Under the pieces are notes generated by a model. That model did no database searches. It was not told the origin of the DNA and saw only the letters and a program-made list of their open reading frames with translations. This document shows positions 1 through 10,400 of a DNA stretch of 64,000 nucleotides, piece by piece. Every line of letters starts with the position of its first letter. Position 1 is the stretch's first letter. This DNA comes from Gammaproteobacteria bacterium (lineage in GTDB: Bacteria > Pseudomonadota > Gammaproteobacteria > Acidiferrobacterales > SZUA-150): the NCBI GenBank assembly GCA_029880545.1, contig JAOUOD010000009.1:1-64000 (forward strand), read 5' to 3'. The translations under genes were made by a program, and so were the position numbers.

Positions 1-78
1 GATCATTACAACCATGTCAGGCCGCACAGTTCACTGGATTATATGACACCGGTTGCCTATGCAAATAATGCAGCTTAA
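1..78 (+). mobile_element. C-terminus of an IS3-family transposase (OrfB), cut by window start
   Basis: Frame 1 from the first base reads 25 codons and then TAA. The peptide contains YNHVRPHSSLDYMTP, the tail of IS3-group DDE transposases (consensus YN..RPHSSLGY.TP). The catalytic DDE core would lie upstream, outside the window. The bases just after the stop, at about 95-127, include a GGTACTAA...CCGGGGGAAAGGTCA-like stretch that resembles right ends of IS3 elements, so the insertion probably ends near there. It is the only transposase trace in the window and it borders the AT-rich Rhs/lipoprotein pair, which fits an acquired edge. Confidence 0.8.
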
Positions 79-390
79 GATGAATATTCTCTACTTGGTC
101 GTGGTACTAAGCCGGGGGAAAGGTCACCCAAGCTTCGTGTTTTCCAAACCCGGCCTGCAGAAAGCCGGCATTACTTTCGTAAACCGGGCTTTTCGGATCC
201 GGTAACCGGGGCCTAAGGCTGGAAGCTGGGCAATTCTGAGGACTTAATGGCTTGTTATTAATGGTTTGGGCAGGTCCGACCCCGTGCTGATCAGACCCCG
301 TGCTGATACTTTGTTACAAATCGGTTACGCGGGTCTGACCGCGAGCGGTGACGAACTGTGATCACAAAATATTCTTTCGCTCTTTTTGTT
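79..390. other. Non-coding stretch between the IS end and the lipoprotein gene
   Basis: I see no gene here. It holds the likely IS right end (about 95-127), a GC-rich region with CCGG-type inverted repeats at about 145-215, and a short tandem repeat at 278-307. An imperfect CCCGG...CCGGG pair at about 149-198 is followed by TTTT on the plus strand and could terminate transposase transcription; this is weak. Confidence 0.5.
278..307. repeat. Two-copy direct repeat, 14-nt unit with 16-bp period
   Basis: The unit GACCCCGTGCTGAT occurs at 278-291 and again at 294-307, separated by CA. A related GGTCTGACC string follows at about 332-340. Such repeats are common at mobile-element edges; no function is visible. 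Confidence 0.8.
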
Positions 391-1011
391 TTACCAAATA
401 ATATTTGCTGACTTATTCAAGTAAAGCAGCACCCTTCTAATATTATTAACAACAATATCCAAATATTGATCTTGGTCAACTCTAGGCCTTACGCTATTAC
501 GCTCTGTAATACTTTTTGTCCCCCGATATTGAATTGTTAGACGATAACAATTTCCATCTTCTTCGGGCTCACCAACTACATTTACAGAATCTGTAATTTC
601 CAAAGTTTGGAATAAATTAACAACCTCATTTGTGTTTAGTCTTAATGTTCTCATCTTGTTATATATCCACTTACCGCCCTCGCTAAATATCATATTTGTT
701 CTCATCATGGACTCTTCGTTAGATAGACTAATTAATGAATAATTGTATTCTGCCCACCCAACGCCTATTGATTCCAGCAGTATATAATCCATGCCTTCTT
801 TTATGAATTTTCTATCCAGATCGGCCTTGGCTGGCCCAGACATATGGCACTTCAGCTTGCCGATACTGTCATTTAGCGAAATCTGGTCATTATTCCTATC
901 GTCTTTAACCTCAATATCATAATATTCATTGTACCTCGACGCACATCCCGCTAATACCACTATGGCAATAATTGTAGCGCCAATGAATTTATCAGAAAAA
1001 TTAGTTTCCAT
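391..1011 (-). CDS. Small lipoprotein, candidate immunity protein for the adjacent Rhs protein
   Basis: 206 aa. The N-terminus has a hydrophobic signal ending in a lipobox, VLAGC with Cys23, so a lipid-anchored periplasmic protein is predicted. I do not recognise the rest as a known family. The start overlaps the end of the upstream Rhs gene by 11 bp, so the two are translationally linked. The base composition is visibly AT-rich compared with everything downstream of 2 kb, a sign of horizontal transfer. Rhs-type toxin genes are usually followed directly by an immunity gene, so immunity is the natural guess, but nothing in the sequence proves it. A plain hypothetical lipoprotein is the alternative. 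Confidence 0.65.
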   Translation of the reverse strand: METNFSDKFIGATIIAIVVLAGCASRYNEYYDIEVKDDRNNDQISLNDSIGKLKCHMSGPAKADLDRKFIKEGMDYILLESIGVGWAEYNYSLISLSNEESMMRTNMIFSEGGKWIYNKMRTLRLNTNEVVNLFQTLEITDSVNVVGEPEEDGNCYRLTIQYRGTKSITERNSVRPRVDQDQYLDIVVNNIRRVLLYLNKSANIIW

Positions 1012-1966
1012 ATAATGTTGATGTCTCTAAGGGCATGTTAGAATATCTAGTTCTATCACCATACAGACCCAGATCCCTTCTAACTCTATTCTCCGTTAGA
1101 ACCGCCTCCTCCTCTGAAAAACGAATGTTGGATTTCTTATTTGTATCTCTATTTAGTGTGCCCCTGTTATGGTCATCTAGATGATGCAATTCATGACCGA
1201 GAACTGACAACGGAGTGGAGTCATCTGCTCCAGGCATTAAATCCAGCTGGCCCGGTGACCACTGGGGATCAAAATAAAAAGTACTACCACTTCCAACGCC
1301 ATGTGTTTCTGCGTTATTACGATTAGCGGGTATTGCTTCTGGTCCGCCAGCACGTTTACGAACAGCAAATACATGTTTCGACTTTTCTAAATCTCTAATG
1401 ACAACTGACATGGTCGGAGACGAATTTGATAAAATATTCAGCATTGATCGAAAATTATTTTCAAAATTTGGATCATTAAATTGAAACTGCTCCCCATCCG
1501 GATCAATATATTTATACGGATTATTGGCTGCGTAAGAATATCGGTTGAAAGTATGATGGTTGCCTTCCTGGTAATGGACAGGATCCGTACTCAGAAACCG
1601 TCCTATCGTAGGATCATAATACCTTGCTCCCATGTAAGTGAGGCCAGTATTGCTGTCTTCCGGGTGGCCGGTGAAATAGCGGGTATTGGTGGCACTATTG
1701 GGTTCCTTGAGTCTTCTGAGACCGTAGGATTCATAGGATTCCCGCCAGAGTACGGTACCTGTTTCATCCGTAGCGGCTTCCGGAGAGCCCAGGGCATTGG
1801 TGTGATAATAGGTGACGGTTTCAAGGGCATGGGCGGGAGTGGCGAGACTCATGCCCAGGGCCAGGAACAAGGTCAGTGCCAAGACCAGGCCAGATGGCAG
1901 GCACCGTGCAACACCGCAGTGATCTGCCCTGCCTGGGAATGAACGAAGACGGATGGGTCGGTTCAT
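1001..1966 (-). CDS. Secreted mini-Rhs protein with M91-like metallopeptidase tip
   Basis: 321 aa. Residues 1-47 form a long signal peptide ending in AHA. Residues 50-160 are a single RHS repeat-associated core domain: YYHTNALGSP, then TGLTYMGARYYDPTIGRF, then NRYSYAANNPYKYIDPDG. After the core junction comes a variable tip of about 160 aa with a zinc-protease motif HELHH (His258, Glu259, His262) and a downstream acidic EEE (286-288) with NRVRRDLGL. This arrangement resembles peptidase M91/NleD-type effectors. Full Rhs proteins run to over 1000 aa; this one has only the terminal core and the tip. The RBS AGGAGA sits 7 nt before the ATG. The lipoprotein gene follows with an 11-bp overlap. The toxin role is inferred. 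Confidence 0.75.
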   Translation of the reverse strand: MNRPIRLRSFPGRADHCGVARCLPSGLVLALTLFLALGMSLATPAHALETVTYYHTNALGSPEAATDETGTVLWRESYESYGLRRLKEPNSATNTRYFTGHPEDSNTGLTYMGARYYDPTIGRFLSTDPVHYQEGNHHTFNRYSYAANNPYKYIDPDGEQFQFNDPNFENNFRSMLNILSNSSPTMSVVIRDLEKSKHVFAVRKRAGGPEAIPANRNNAETHGVGSGSTFYFDPQWSPGQLDLMPGADDSTPLSVLGHELHHLDDHNRGTLNRDTNKKSNIRFSEEEAVLTENRVRRDLGLYGDRTRYSNMPLETSTLYGN

Positions 1967-2005
1967 GGGAGTCTCCTGGAAGCCTATTCTGGGCGGTTAC
2001 GGGGT

Positions 2006-2272
2006 TCAGGGCAAGGGCGCCGGCTTGTTGTCAGCCGGGGTAATGGGCTTTTTGCGCTTACCGGGAGGTATCGGCGCCAACGTCATGCCCCTGCCAACAC
2101 GCGGAGGAAGCGCCGCCGCAGGCACCGCAGCAGGTTTGGCTTTTTTGGTTACCGGCTTGGCAATCTCACCCGCCTGGATGTTTTTGATTTGATTGATGAC
2201 AGACTGGCCGGGGCAGGCATCAGCTGCTCGTAATACACGCTTATAAATTAGCCTAGAACTTGCCCACCAGGT
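2006..2272 (-). pseudogene. Start-less open frame, Pro/Ala/Lys-rich tail
   Basis: On the minus strand a frame stays open from just after a TGA at 2273-2275 to a TGA at 2006-2008. It overlaps the last codons of the OmpA/barrel gene in another frame. It reads a DACPGQSVINQI segment, then a low-complexity basic/proline-rich tail (KPVTKKAKPA..., PPGKRKKPITPADNKPAPLP). No ATG, GTG or TTG occurs before the middle of the frame. It could be a degraded gene remnant or a chance frame between the Rhs gene and the OmpA gene. Confidence 0.3.
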
Positions 2273-5200
2273 TCACAAACCAGCCCTGGCTGTCGTAGTC
2301 GAGATCGGTGAGATCGTCGGAGAAGTCGGTGAAGTTATAACCGGCGCCGAACCTGACATGGTTGCCCATTTGCCGGTAGAGCCCGACCAGTGCACCGCTG
2401 CGGCTGTCGCCAATATCCGGCTGGGAAAGCTTGCGGCCTTCCAGCATCAGGTCCCACTTGTGGACGAAGTGCCAGTCCACGCGAGCAATGTACAGGTCCG
2501 CGCTGTTGGCAAAGAATACCGGGTCAACACGATCCAGCGCAACTTCACCCTCGCGATGACCGTACTTGGCGCCGATGCTCCAGCGACTGGTCAGGTCATA
2601 GGTGATATCCAGAGAAACAATATTACTCTTCTGAATGTATTCCACCGCAGTGTTGGCCACGGTGACCTGGTCCGCTGCCGGCAGGTTATAGAAATACGTA
2701 TACTTGGCCAGTACATTCAATCGATCATTATCGATCGGCCTGTAACCGTAACCGAGCACCGCCTCGGTAAAGTTGCCATTGTAAAATTCACCCAGGCTGC
2801 TTTCGCTTTCCGAGTAATTGACCTTGCCGATCAGTCGCGAGCTGGGCGTAAACTGGTACTTGAAGGTATTGCGCGTCAGCCAGGTGGTGCGCTCGGTTGT
2901 CGTGGTATCGGCCTGCTCGGTTTCATCAACACGATACTCAAAGGCGCTGGACAGCTTGATGGCATCCTGGCCATAACCGACGTTAAAGCCATAGGCCTGG
3001 CGCTTGGTCAACGCGCCGGTGGTATTGTCTTCCAGTGAGCCGACATCAATCCGGGCGCCGAGATTCCACTTGTCAGCCGGTACCAGGTCAACACCAACCG
3101 TACTGGTCAGGCCGGTGGGCACGTCACCGTGAGTGTATTTCTCTTCGGCGTATACACTGGCGCTGTCCGAGTACCTGGTCTTGAAGCCCGTCGCCACGTT
3201 ACCGCGGCGTGACCGCACGCCGTTGTCGGCTCGTTCATCGCCCAAGGTATAGTTGGCGTACAAGGTGGTGGTATCGGTATACAGGTACTCGGTGCCCAGT
3301 TTGCCGGCACCACCCAGGTCGCCGCCAGAGGCTTCGGCGCTGAACTTGAACCGGTCACTGGCACGGTAAGAACCGCCAACACCGGTACGATCATTTTCTT
3401 CACGATTGCCCGTGGTCTCTACCGTGCCCTGGGTAAACAGGTAGGCATTCCATTTTTCCATGGAATTGTAATCCACGCGCAACAACGCATCGCTGCGCTC
3501 ACCCTGCTTCTGGGTCAGCGGCACCACCGGCGAGTTATCGACGCGCTCATCCTCACGATAACCAACACTCAGTTTCCAGTTGGCATTGATGCTGTAGTCT
3601 ATATTGGTTTCGGTTGCCGACGTCTCCAGGCCCTGGTCTACCGTCTTGGTATCGGATTTGATCTTCACCTGTATCGACTTGGTCACCGGCAGACTGGCGG
3701 CAACACCGGATTGCTCGGTATCGGTCAGCGCAACGATACCGGGCGATGAATATCCCGCACCGACTTCCTGCTTGTAGCCGGTAATGCTGCCGTTATAGCC
3801 GTCAAACAGTTCACCGAGGCCAATGCTGGCGTCCACGCGGCTGGCATCCGCGGTAACATCGGTACCGGCTGGTTGCGCCACCTGGCCAAAGCCGTAACCA
3901 CCATCACTGGAGACCATGGTTTCCGGACCGAGGCCGACGCTGGTTGCGTTTTGTACTTTCAGCCACGTACGCGCGCTCTTGCGCAAGGTGACGTCCGTAC
4001 CCTGCAAGCTTGATGTCGTGACACCATCATCGGTTTCGGTGGCAGTGACGCCAATCTTCACATACTCACCCAGCCAGGCATGACTGCGGCCACCGGTAAT
4101 CACGGTATCGATTTCTTCAAAGCCGGGCGTATATTCATAGCGGACAACGAGATAGGCATGATCACCGGCGCTGCCGCCGGTATTGATGAGCATGCTGTCA
4201 CTGGCAAAGGCGGAAAGCGGTTCGGACAGCATGATGCGACCCTGGATGTAATCGATATCATAATCCAGTGCCGCGCTGAGATTCTTGACGCCGACAACCA
4301 TGCCCGAATCCTTGTCACGAATTTCGATACGCACACGATCAGAACCCATGAGAATATCCTGGTGACGCATGAAGTACAGCGATCCACCGGTGCCACGGAA
4401 CTCGTCACGACCGGCTATTGTGCCGGGATCAGCAGCAAAGCCATCAAGACTGAAATACTTTTCGCCGAAGCTGGTAGCGCCATCAGTTTCGTAATGCAGG
4501 TTGGCGCCATACAGGCCGCGATCCACGTGTGCCAGGTCGTTGTCGGTATAACTGCTCTTGAAATTACCCCAGAGCAACTGGTTCTTGTTCTTGTTCAGCT
4601 TCAGGTAGAACTTGCCCAGTGTGGGCGCACCCTCTTCGACCGTGCCGTCATCACCGTAGGTCGGGTAGTAGTAATCCGAATCCATGCGACGGAACAGCGC
4701 ATCCGGTGACTTGTCGACAAAGTTGCTGAACATGTCATCTACCGGGCCTTCACGGGTATCGGCACTGGTAGTCAGTTCCCAGTCGGTCCAGAACTTGCCC
4801 TTGGCATACCAGGCAACACGACCATCGACCGCCAGGTCGTTGTCGTAATGGGTCTCATCACCGGTGACCAGCCTGGCCGGACCATTGGTGTTGTCCTTGC
4901 TGGCTGTAACGTCAGCAATGCCGACGTAGAACCATTCGCTGGAATCCAGCTTCAGGTCACGCAGGAACAGCTCACCGCCACCATTCTGGTCGAGCACCGC
5001 CACTTCCAGCGTATGCAAGCCAACCGGGATGATTTCCTCGAATACAAACTTGCCGTCCTTATCAAGCGGTGCCGCGCGCCCGGCCACCCAGACGTTATGA
5101 CCTGCAGGGATATCGGCGCCATTGACCTTGATCGTACCGCCGGCCTTGTTGATATTTTCCAGCGCCAGGCGGTTCTCGCCGTACCCGGCCAGCAACTCTT

Positions 5201-7403
5201 TCGCGGCATCACGATCGCGCACGCCCGGTTCCTGCATGTCCACTACCCACATCGGTTGAGCGCGGGTCTCATCAAATCGCCCGTTGCGATCATAGGCGCG
5301 TATCACGAATTGCAGTTCACGCCCCGGTGCCTGGTAGTCCGCAAAGTTGGCGCGCCATGTCGCCAGGCCCTTGGCATCCACCGGCGCAATCGCCAGCGGC
5401 GTATCACGAACGGACTGGGCCTTGTCAAAAATCCGGACCTCGGCCTTGTCAATAAAGGCCGGGTAATTGCTGTACAGCCTGAATTGCACTTCGTCTTCAA
5501 AGTGTTCGGTTTCCGGCAGATCGCTGAAACGGATGGTATGCGGCCACGCGGTAACATTCAGACGCGGCTTGAGTTCAAGACCATCATAACGCAGCTGAAC
5601 CCTGGCCTTTTCCAGCGAGGTGTCAGTGCAACGCTGCACATCCTGGGAACTCTTGTTGGGATCATGCAGTGGCTTGCCGTCAACGGTAATGCGCATCAGG
5701 TTAAGCATGTACGGATCCTTGAGCGTCACTTCGCGCTTGAAGCGGGTGACTTCCAGGCCCTCTTCTTCCTCGGCCGATGCCAGGTCATCATAGACCGCCT
5801 CGATCAATACATAGGAAGCGCCGCTGTTGCCAAAGCCCTTGTTGACTACATCTTCGGACTGCACCGAGCCGCGACCTTCGTGCTCCACCTGCTTGTCAGT
5901 GAGCTTGAGTTCTTTCTGCACCAGCTCCATGACCCGTCGCGCGCGGGCGGCGGACAGGCCGATATCGTCGCCATAAACCATGGCAGTACGACGATCGAGG
6001 CGCTCGTTACCGGTAAAGCCGACAAAGCGCAGGCGTGCATTGGACTTGCCCTGCAGGCCACGCATAATCATGTTGATCTGGCCGGCGTAGTTCAGCGGCA
6101 TCACCGGCTTGCCCTTGTCAAAGTAGACAGGCTGCACGTTGCCTGCCGGCGGATCATAAACACGCGTTACGGTTTCTGCTGCTGCCTGCTCCGGGCACAC
6201 CTGCGGCTCATCCGGCAATTCCTGCAAGGCATCGTCATACCAGAATTCCACTTCAACGCGACGGTTCTGGGCGCGGCCACGCTCGGATTCGTTAGAGGCG
6301 ATGGGGAATGCTGAACCCTTGCCATCACTGCTGATGGCGCGATTGGGCAGCCTTAATGCTTCCTGTACCGACAGCGCAACCCGGCGGGCACGCGCCTTGG
6401 ACAGTCCATCGTGCGTACCATAGATCCTGGCTTCGCGACCGGTAAGCGAGATGCTGTCGGTATGACCGATCAGCTTGATAGCGATGTTGTCCTTGCCTTT
6501 CAGGTTGCCCATGGCACGGGCAACTTGATCAATGAAATAGTCCGGCACACCGGTAGTGCCTTCCTGGAACTGCAGCGGTGGAACCAGGTTGCGTATACGC
6601 GCGCGCTTGGAGTGACCTTCCTTGTAGCGCAACTTGCACACGGTCTCGATGCGGCACACCTTGATGCGCGTCATCTCGGCGGCAACGACTACATCTTTCT
6701 CGACCATCTTCTCGTTGATCTCGTCGTACCAGACCTGCACCTCCACGCGACGGTTTTTCGCGCGACCGGCTTCAGTCTTGTTGTCCGCCAATGGCTGCTG
6801 TTCACCGACACCATCATAGGAAATGGCCTCCGGCGGCAACTTCAGCGCACGCTGGAAGTATTCCGCTGTTGTGCCTGCGCGTTCGCGCGACAGGCCGGCA
6901 TTGTTGCCGTACTTCTGTTTCAGCTTGCCCGACAGCTTGACGTCATCCGTATGACCAATAAAGTGCAGGCGCACGTTCTTGCGATCCTTGACCTTGTTCA
7001 GCGCCTCGCGCAGCAGCGCCACGTAATTCTCGGGGATCTCGGCCTGGCCGGACTTGAACAGGATCGGCGGCACCACGTTGGTCAGTTTCTTTGTGATCAC
7101 TTCCTGCTCGAGCACGTTCTTCTTCTCAAGCTTGTCTTCTGCCTGGTCCACTTCCTTAAGCTTCCAGTCCGCTTTCTTTTCGTCTACGGACAGGTGTTGC
7201 TCCTGGTTGGGTTCGATGCCTGCGTTGACCTTCAGCGCATCAGACTCCTTGACCAGGACAGGCTCATCTTTTTTCGCGCTGACTGTTTCGGCGTTGACAG
7301 CAAGTGGTGCCAGGCTCGCCAGCGCAATCACAAGCATGCCCATCCTGTTGCGCCAGCAACCGGACAGGTCAGTCATGATCATTCTGTTCATCCTGTTCAA
7401 CAT
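2253..7403 (-). CDS. Triple OmpA-like domain protein fused to an outer-membrane beta barrel
   Basis: 1716 aa. A signal peptide (to about residue 38, ending VNA) is followed by a charged linker. Three OmpA-like peptidoglycan-binding domains follow at about 110-227, 273-390 and 423-540. The first two keep the HTD...NRRVEV signature; the third has FTG and lacks the NRR motif. Residues about 560-850 look like Ig-like or CarboxypepD-like beta domains. From about 900 to the end the sequence is barrel-like, with alternating strands, aromatic girdles and a C-terminal Phe (LVGKF) typical of BAM substrates. It starts 15 bp after the giant DUF11 gene and is probably co-transcribed with it. The likely role is an outer-membrane pore or anchor for the giant protein, held to peptidoglycan. 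The exact start among several N-terminal Met codons is uncertain. Confidence 0.85.
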   Translation of the reverse strand: MLNRMNRMIMTDLSGCWRNRMGMLVIALASLAPLAVNAETVSAKKDEPVLVKESDALKVNAGIEPNQEQHLSVDEKKADWKLKEVDQAEDKLEKKNVLEQEVITKKLTNVVPPILFKSGQAEIPENYVALLREALNKVKDRKNVRLHFIGHTDDVKLSGKLKQKYGNNAGLSRERAGTTAEYFQRALKLPPEAISYDGVGEQQPLADNKTEAGRAKNRRVEVQVWYDEINEKMVEKDVVVAAEMTRIKVCRIETVCKLRYKEGHSKRARIRNLVPPLQFQEGTTGVPDYFIDQVARAMGNLKGKDNIAIKLIGHTDSISLTGREARIYGTHDGLSKARARRVALSVQEALRLPNRAISSDGKGSAFPIASNESERGRAQNRRVEVEFWYDDALQELPDEPQVCPEQAAAETVTRVYDPPAGNVQPVYFDKGKPVMPLNYAGQINMIMRGLQGKSNARLRFVGFTGNERLDRRTAMVYGDDIGLSAARARRVMELVQKELKLTDKQVEHEGRGSVQSEDVVNKGFGNSGASYVLIEAVYDDLASAEEEEGLEVTRFKREVTLKDPYMLNLMRITVDGKPLHDPNKSSQDVQRCTDTSLEKARVQLRYDGLELKPRLNVTAWPHTIRFSDLPETEHFEDEVQFRLYSNYPAFIDKAEVRIFDKAQSVRDTPLAIAPVDAKGLATWRANFADYQAPGRELQFVIRAYDRNGRFDETRAQPMWVVDMQEPGVRDRDAAKELLAGYGENRLALENINKAGGTIKVNGADIPAGHNVWVAGRAAPLDKDGKFVFEEIIPVGLHTLEVAVLDQNGGGELFLRDLKLDSSEWFYVGIADVTASKDNTNGPARLVTGDETHYDNDLAVDGRVAWYAKGKFWTDWELTTSADTREGPVDDMFSNFVDKSPDALFRRMDSDYYYPTYGDDGTVEEGAPTLGKFYLKLNKNKNQLLWGNFKSSYTDNDLAHVDRGLYGANLHYETDGATSFGEKYFSLDGFAADPGTIAGRDEFRGTGGSLYFMRHQDILMGSDRVRIEIRDKDSGMVVGVKNLSAALDYDIDYIQGRIMLSEPLSAFASDSMLINTGGSAGDHAYLVVRYEYTPGFEEIDTVITGGRSHAWLGEYVKIGVTATETDDGVTTSSLQGTDVTLRKSARTWLKVQNATSVGLGPETMVSSDGGYGFGQVAQPAGTDVTADASRVDASIGLGELFDGYNGSITGYKQEVGAGYSSPGIVALTDTEQSGVAASLPVTKSIQVKIKSDTKTVDQGLETSATETNIDYSINANWKLSVGYREDERVDNSPVVPLTQKQGERSDALLRVDYNSMEKWNAYLFTQGTVETTGNREENDRTGVGGSYRASDRFKFSAEASGGDLGGAGKLGTEYLYTDTTTLYANYTLGDERADNGVRSRRGNVATGFKTRYSDSASVYAEEKYTHGDVPTGLTSTVGVDLVPADKWNLGARIDVGSLEDNTTGALTKRQAYGFNVGYGQDAIKLSSAFEYRVDETEQADTTTTERTTWLTRNTFKYQFTPSSRLIGKVNYSESESSLGEFYNGNFTEAVLGYGYRPIDNDRLNVLAKYTYFYNLPAADQVTVANTAVEYIQKSNIVSLDITYDLTSRWSIGAKYGHREGEVALDRVDPVFFANSADLYIARVDWHFVHKWDLMLEGRKLSQPDIGDSRSGALVGLYRQMGNHVRFGAGYNFTDFSDDLTDLDYDSQGWFVNLVGKF

Positions 7404-7417
7404 TCCTGCTCTCTTTG

Positions 7418-10400
7418 CTATCGCGCCGGTCTGCCGCGGCGCCAGAATATTTCGGTTTCAATAGTCAGCGCATCACAACACTTTTGTTGCTCACGCAGCT
7501 TTTCGATCGCATCCCTTATCGCTTCAATACGATCACTTGCAAGACCACTGGATTCAGTGTCGCCAAGATACGAAATTCGCAGAATCGCCGGACCCTTGGC
7601 CAGTTCCTCGATCAATAGATTCAATCTCGGCTTCCATTGCAGGCGCATCTCGGTACTGTTGTTCTCGAATACCGGGTCGGCCACATCCAGGCGAATCACC
7701 CGGTGAATGCTGGCGCCGAAACTGAATTTAACCATCTTGCCCCGGGTAACACGCTGGACACGCGGGTTCTCGGTAACAATGCGATAGCCGCTTGGCAAGC
7801 TGCGCTCATCCACCTTGAGAATGAAGTTGGAACCACGCGCTTCGTTGGGTACCGCGGCGCAGGTTATATGGAACCGGCCATGAGCATCAGTCTTCATGAT
7901 CAGGCCGCGTGCACTGACCACGCGCACATTGGCGATACCGTTTTCGCCACTGTCCTGGTAACCGTTGAGATTACGGTCATCAAATACCTTGCCGACAACA
8001 TCGGTGCAGTCAAAGGTCGGGTCCGGTACGACACGCACCGTGGCTATTGCCTCCTGCGCCGCAGACTGGTTGCTGATGTTGTCCCAGACATTAGCCCGGT
8101 TGACATACTCACCTTCTGTAACACCGGAGCCAACTACCAGCAACAGCTTGATCACATGCTGGGTATTGGTATTGATCGACATGTTGGCCCAGGTGAGATC
8201 ACGACCATTGATGGCGGGCTCCTGGGCCACTCCATCAATGCGCGCCGAACCTTTCACATACTGGAACCCGGCCGGGAACGTATCGATGATATTTACGTTG
8301 GGCAATGCGCCGGCCAGCGAGTTGGTCGCCGTAATCGTATAGGGCACCAGCTGGCCACGGCTGACATTCAGTATGCCGGCAGTCTTGGTAATGGTAACCG
8401 CGTTGGCCAGGTCCGGATCAATAGGAATATGGTTATTGAACAGCTGGCTGTTGCGCGGACGATCAACCGGATTGACACCGTCCAGCGTCAGGTGCAGGTA
8501 GTAACTGGTGCCCGGACCGGCAGCGATGGTCTGGGCCGGCGCAAACTCGGAACCCTGGGCTTCACACTCGGTCGTACCGGCGACCGCGTCGGCGGTACAC
8601 ACGGGAACTGAATACGGCAAGGTACTGCCGTCAGTAGTCGGCGGTATGACCACTGACGGCGAAGCACGGTAACTGCCGCCCGCCGGCAGACCGACATCAA
8701 TAATATAATCAGCTCCAGGCGGACACGCCGGGTCACTGAAGTTAACATCGAATTTGTAGTAGCCATTCGCAAGTGTTACCTGCCCCTGCTGACCGGCATC
8801 ATCAAAACAACCGGCCGGCAATGCGGTACTCGTTGTCGCGTTGAGCATGGTCAGGGTCGCGCCGGGAACCGGTACGCGGATCACCGAATCGTAGACCACA
8901 CCATCGGGATCGATGGGCATATTCATTCCTGGCGTACTGGTACCGGGACCAAATGCGATGTCCGATATACGTTGAAGATTGTTGGTGAACGGCGAATCCG
9001 CCAGGCCCAGCAAGGCCGTATTGGCGCCAGCTGTCGGTTCGCGGAACCGGATTTCATATGTATCACCGGTCGGGTTACCGTAAATCAGATTCGGTTCGAG
9101 CCCGGTAACCTGCCAGGCACCGGCTACATCCGTGGTCGCCGTGACCAGCAATGCCCCGTTTCGATACACATCAACCAGCCATCCGGACAATGGCAGCTCG
9201 GCAGCGTCCATCACGTTATCAAAATCAGCATCGTGCCAGGCAACACCATTCAATGCACCAACGCCGGTCACATCAACAATATCTATGGTGGGATCATCAT
9301 CAATGGGTGTACCCGGATCATCCGTCGGCTCTGGCACCAGGATGCCACCGTTGGCACCATCGCCGCTGACGACGCCCTGGTTCGAAATCACCATTCCGGC
9401 AACAGCCGTCGGCGTCACCACGACGTCAAAGGTGATCGTTGCCGTATTATTGGCGGCTGGATCCGGATCGGCTCTCATGAATCCTGGCGTTGTATTTTCC
9501 GGCGCATTAATCAACATGCCGGCTTCCAGTGCCGAAACGCCGGCAGCCGGGTCCGCTACCGTCGTACCATTCAGTGATGTACTGCCCGGCACATAACTTG
9601 TATTGGCCGGGATGGAATCCTGCAAGGTGGTGTTGATCGAATCTTCACCTGCCACGTTCTTGACCGTAATGGTATAACGCAGGGTATCGCCCGCTGCCAG
9701 GCTTGCCGGGTCGCCGGTAATATCGTCGGACGTTTTCCACACTTCCAGCACCGGCGCCGAGGTAATGGTTATGGGTGTCGGATCTTCGTCACCGTTTACT
9801 GCCGGGTCATCAACGCCATTGGTGTTGGGATCATCACTGTTCCATACACCGGTGACAATGGAATCCATCTGCGCCTGGTTCAACACAACCGTGGCGTTTG
9901 GAATAATGCCGGCAAGCGTAATTTCAAATTCGATCAGAACCGTATCATTGGCCCCGCCTGATGGATCGAGGTTCAGCCCGCGAACATCCACCAGGCCGGT
10001 GCCATTGGCGCCGCCATTGGGATCGGTATTGGTAATATCGGCAGTAGCCGGGTAAGTCACCAGGCTAAGACTGCCGGGAACAAACCATGGCGAGCTGTTC
10101 AGTGCATCCAGCTCATCCCGTATTGTAAAATCAAACAGCGGCGCACCACTGACATTGGTTGCCAGGATACTGTAGCGCAACACATCGCCCGGTGTTGCCG
10201 TTGTCGCCGGACTGGTTGCGGTGGTGACGTTGGCCACGGTTTTCTGGAACAGGATAACCGGAGACAACGTGTTCAACGTGTGGGCATCTTCGTGATCCAG
10301 GACACCGGGCGTACCGTCGGTGAGAACACGCGTATAGGTACGAATCTGTCCCGTCGCACCTGCACCATTGGTATTACCGCTGAACCACTCGGTTGCGCCG

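Noticed and set aside
4848..7706. Long open frames on the plus strand opposite the OmpA/barrel gene (488 and 431 codons)
   Set aside because: They lie antisense to a clear protein with recognisable domains, have no ribosome sites and no recognisable domains, and are explained by the codon bias of the real gene.
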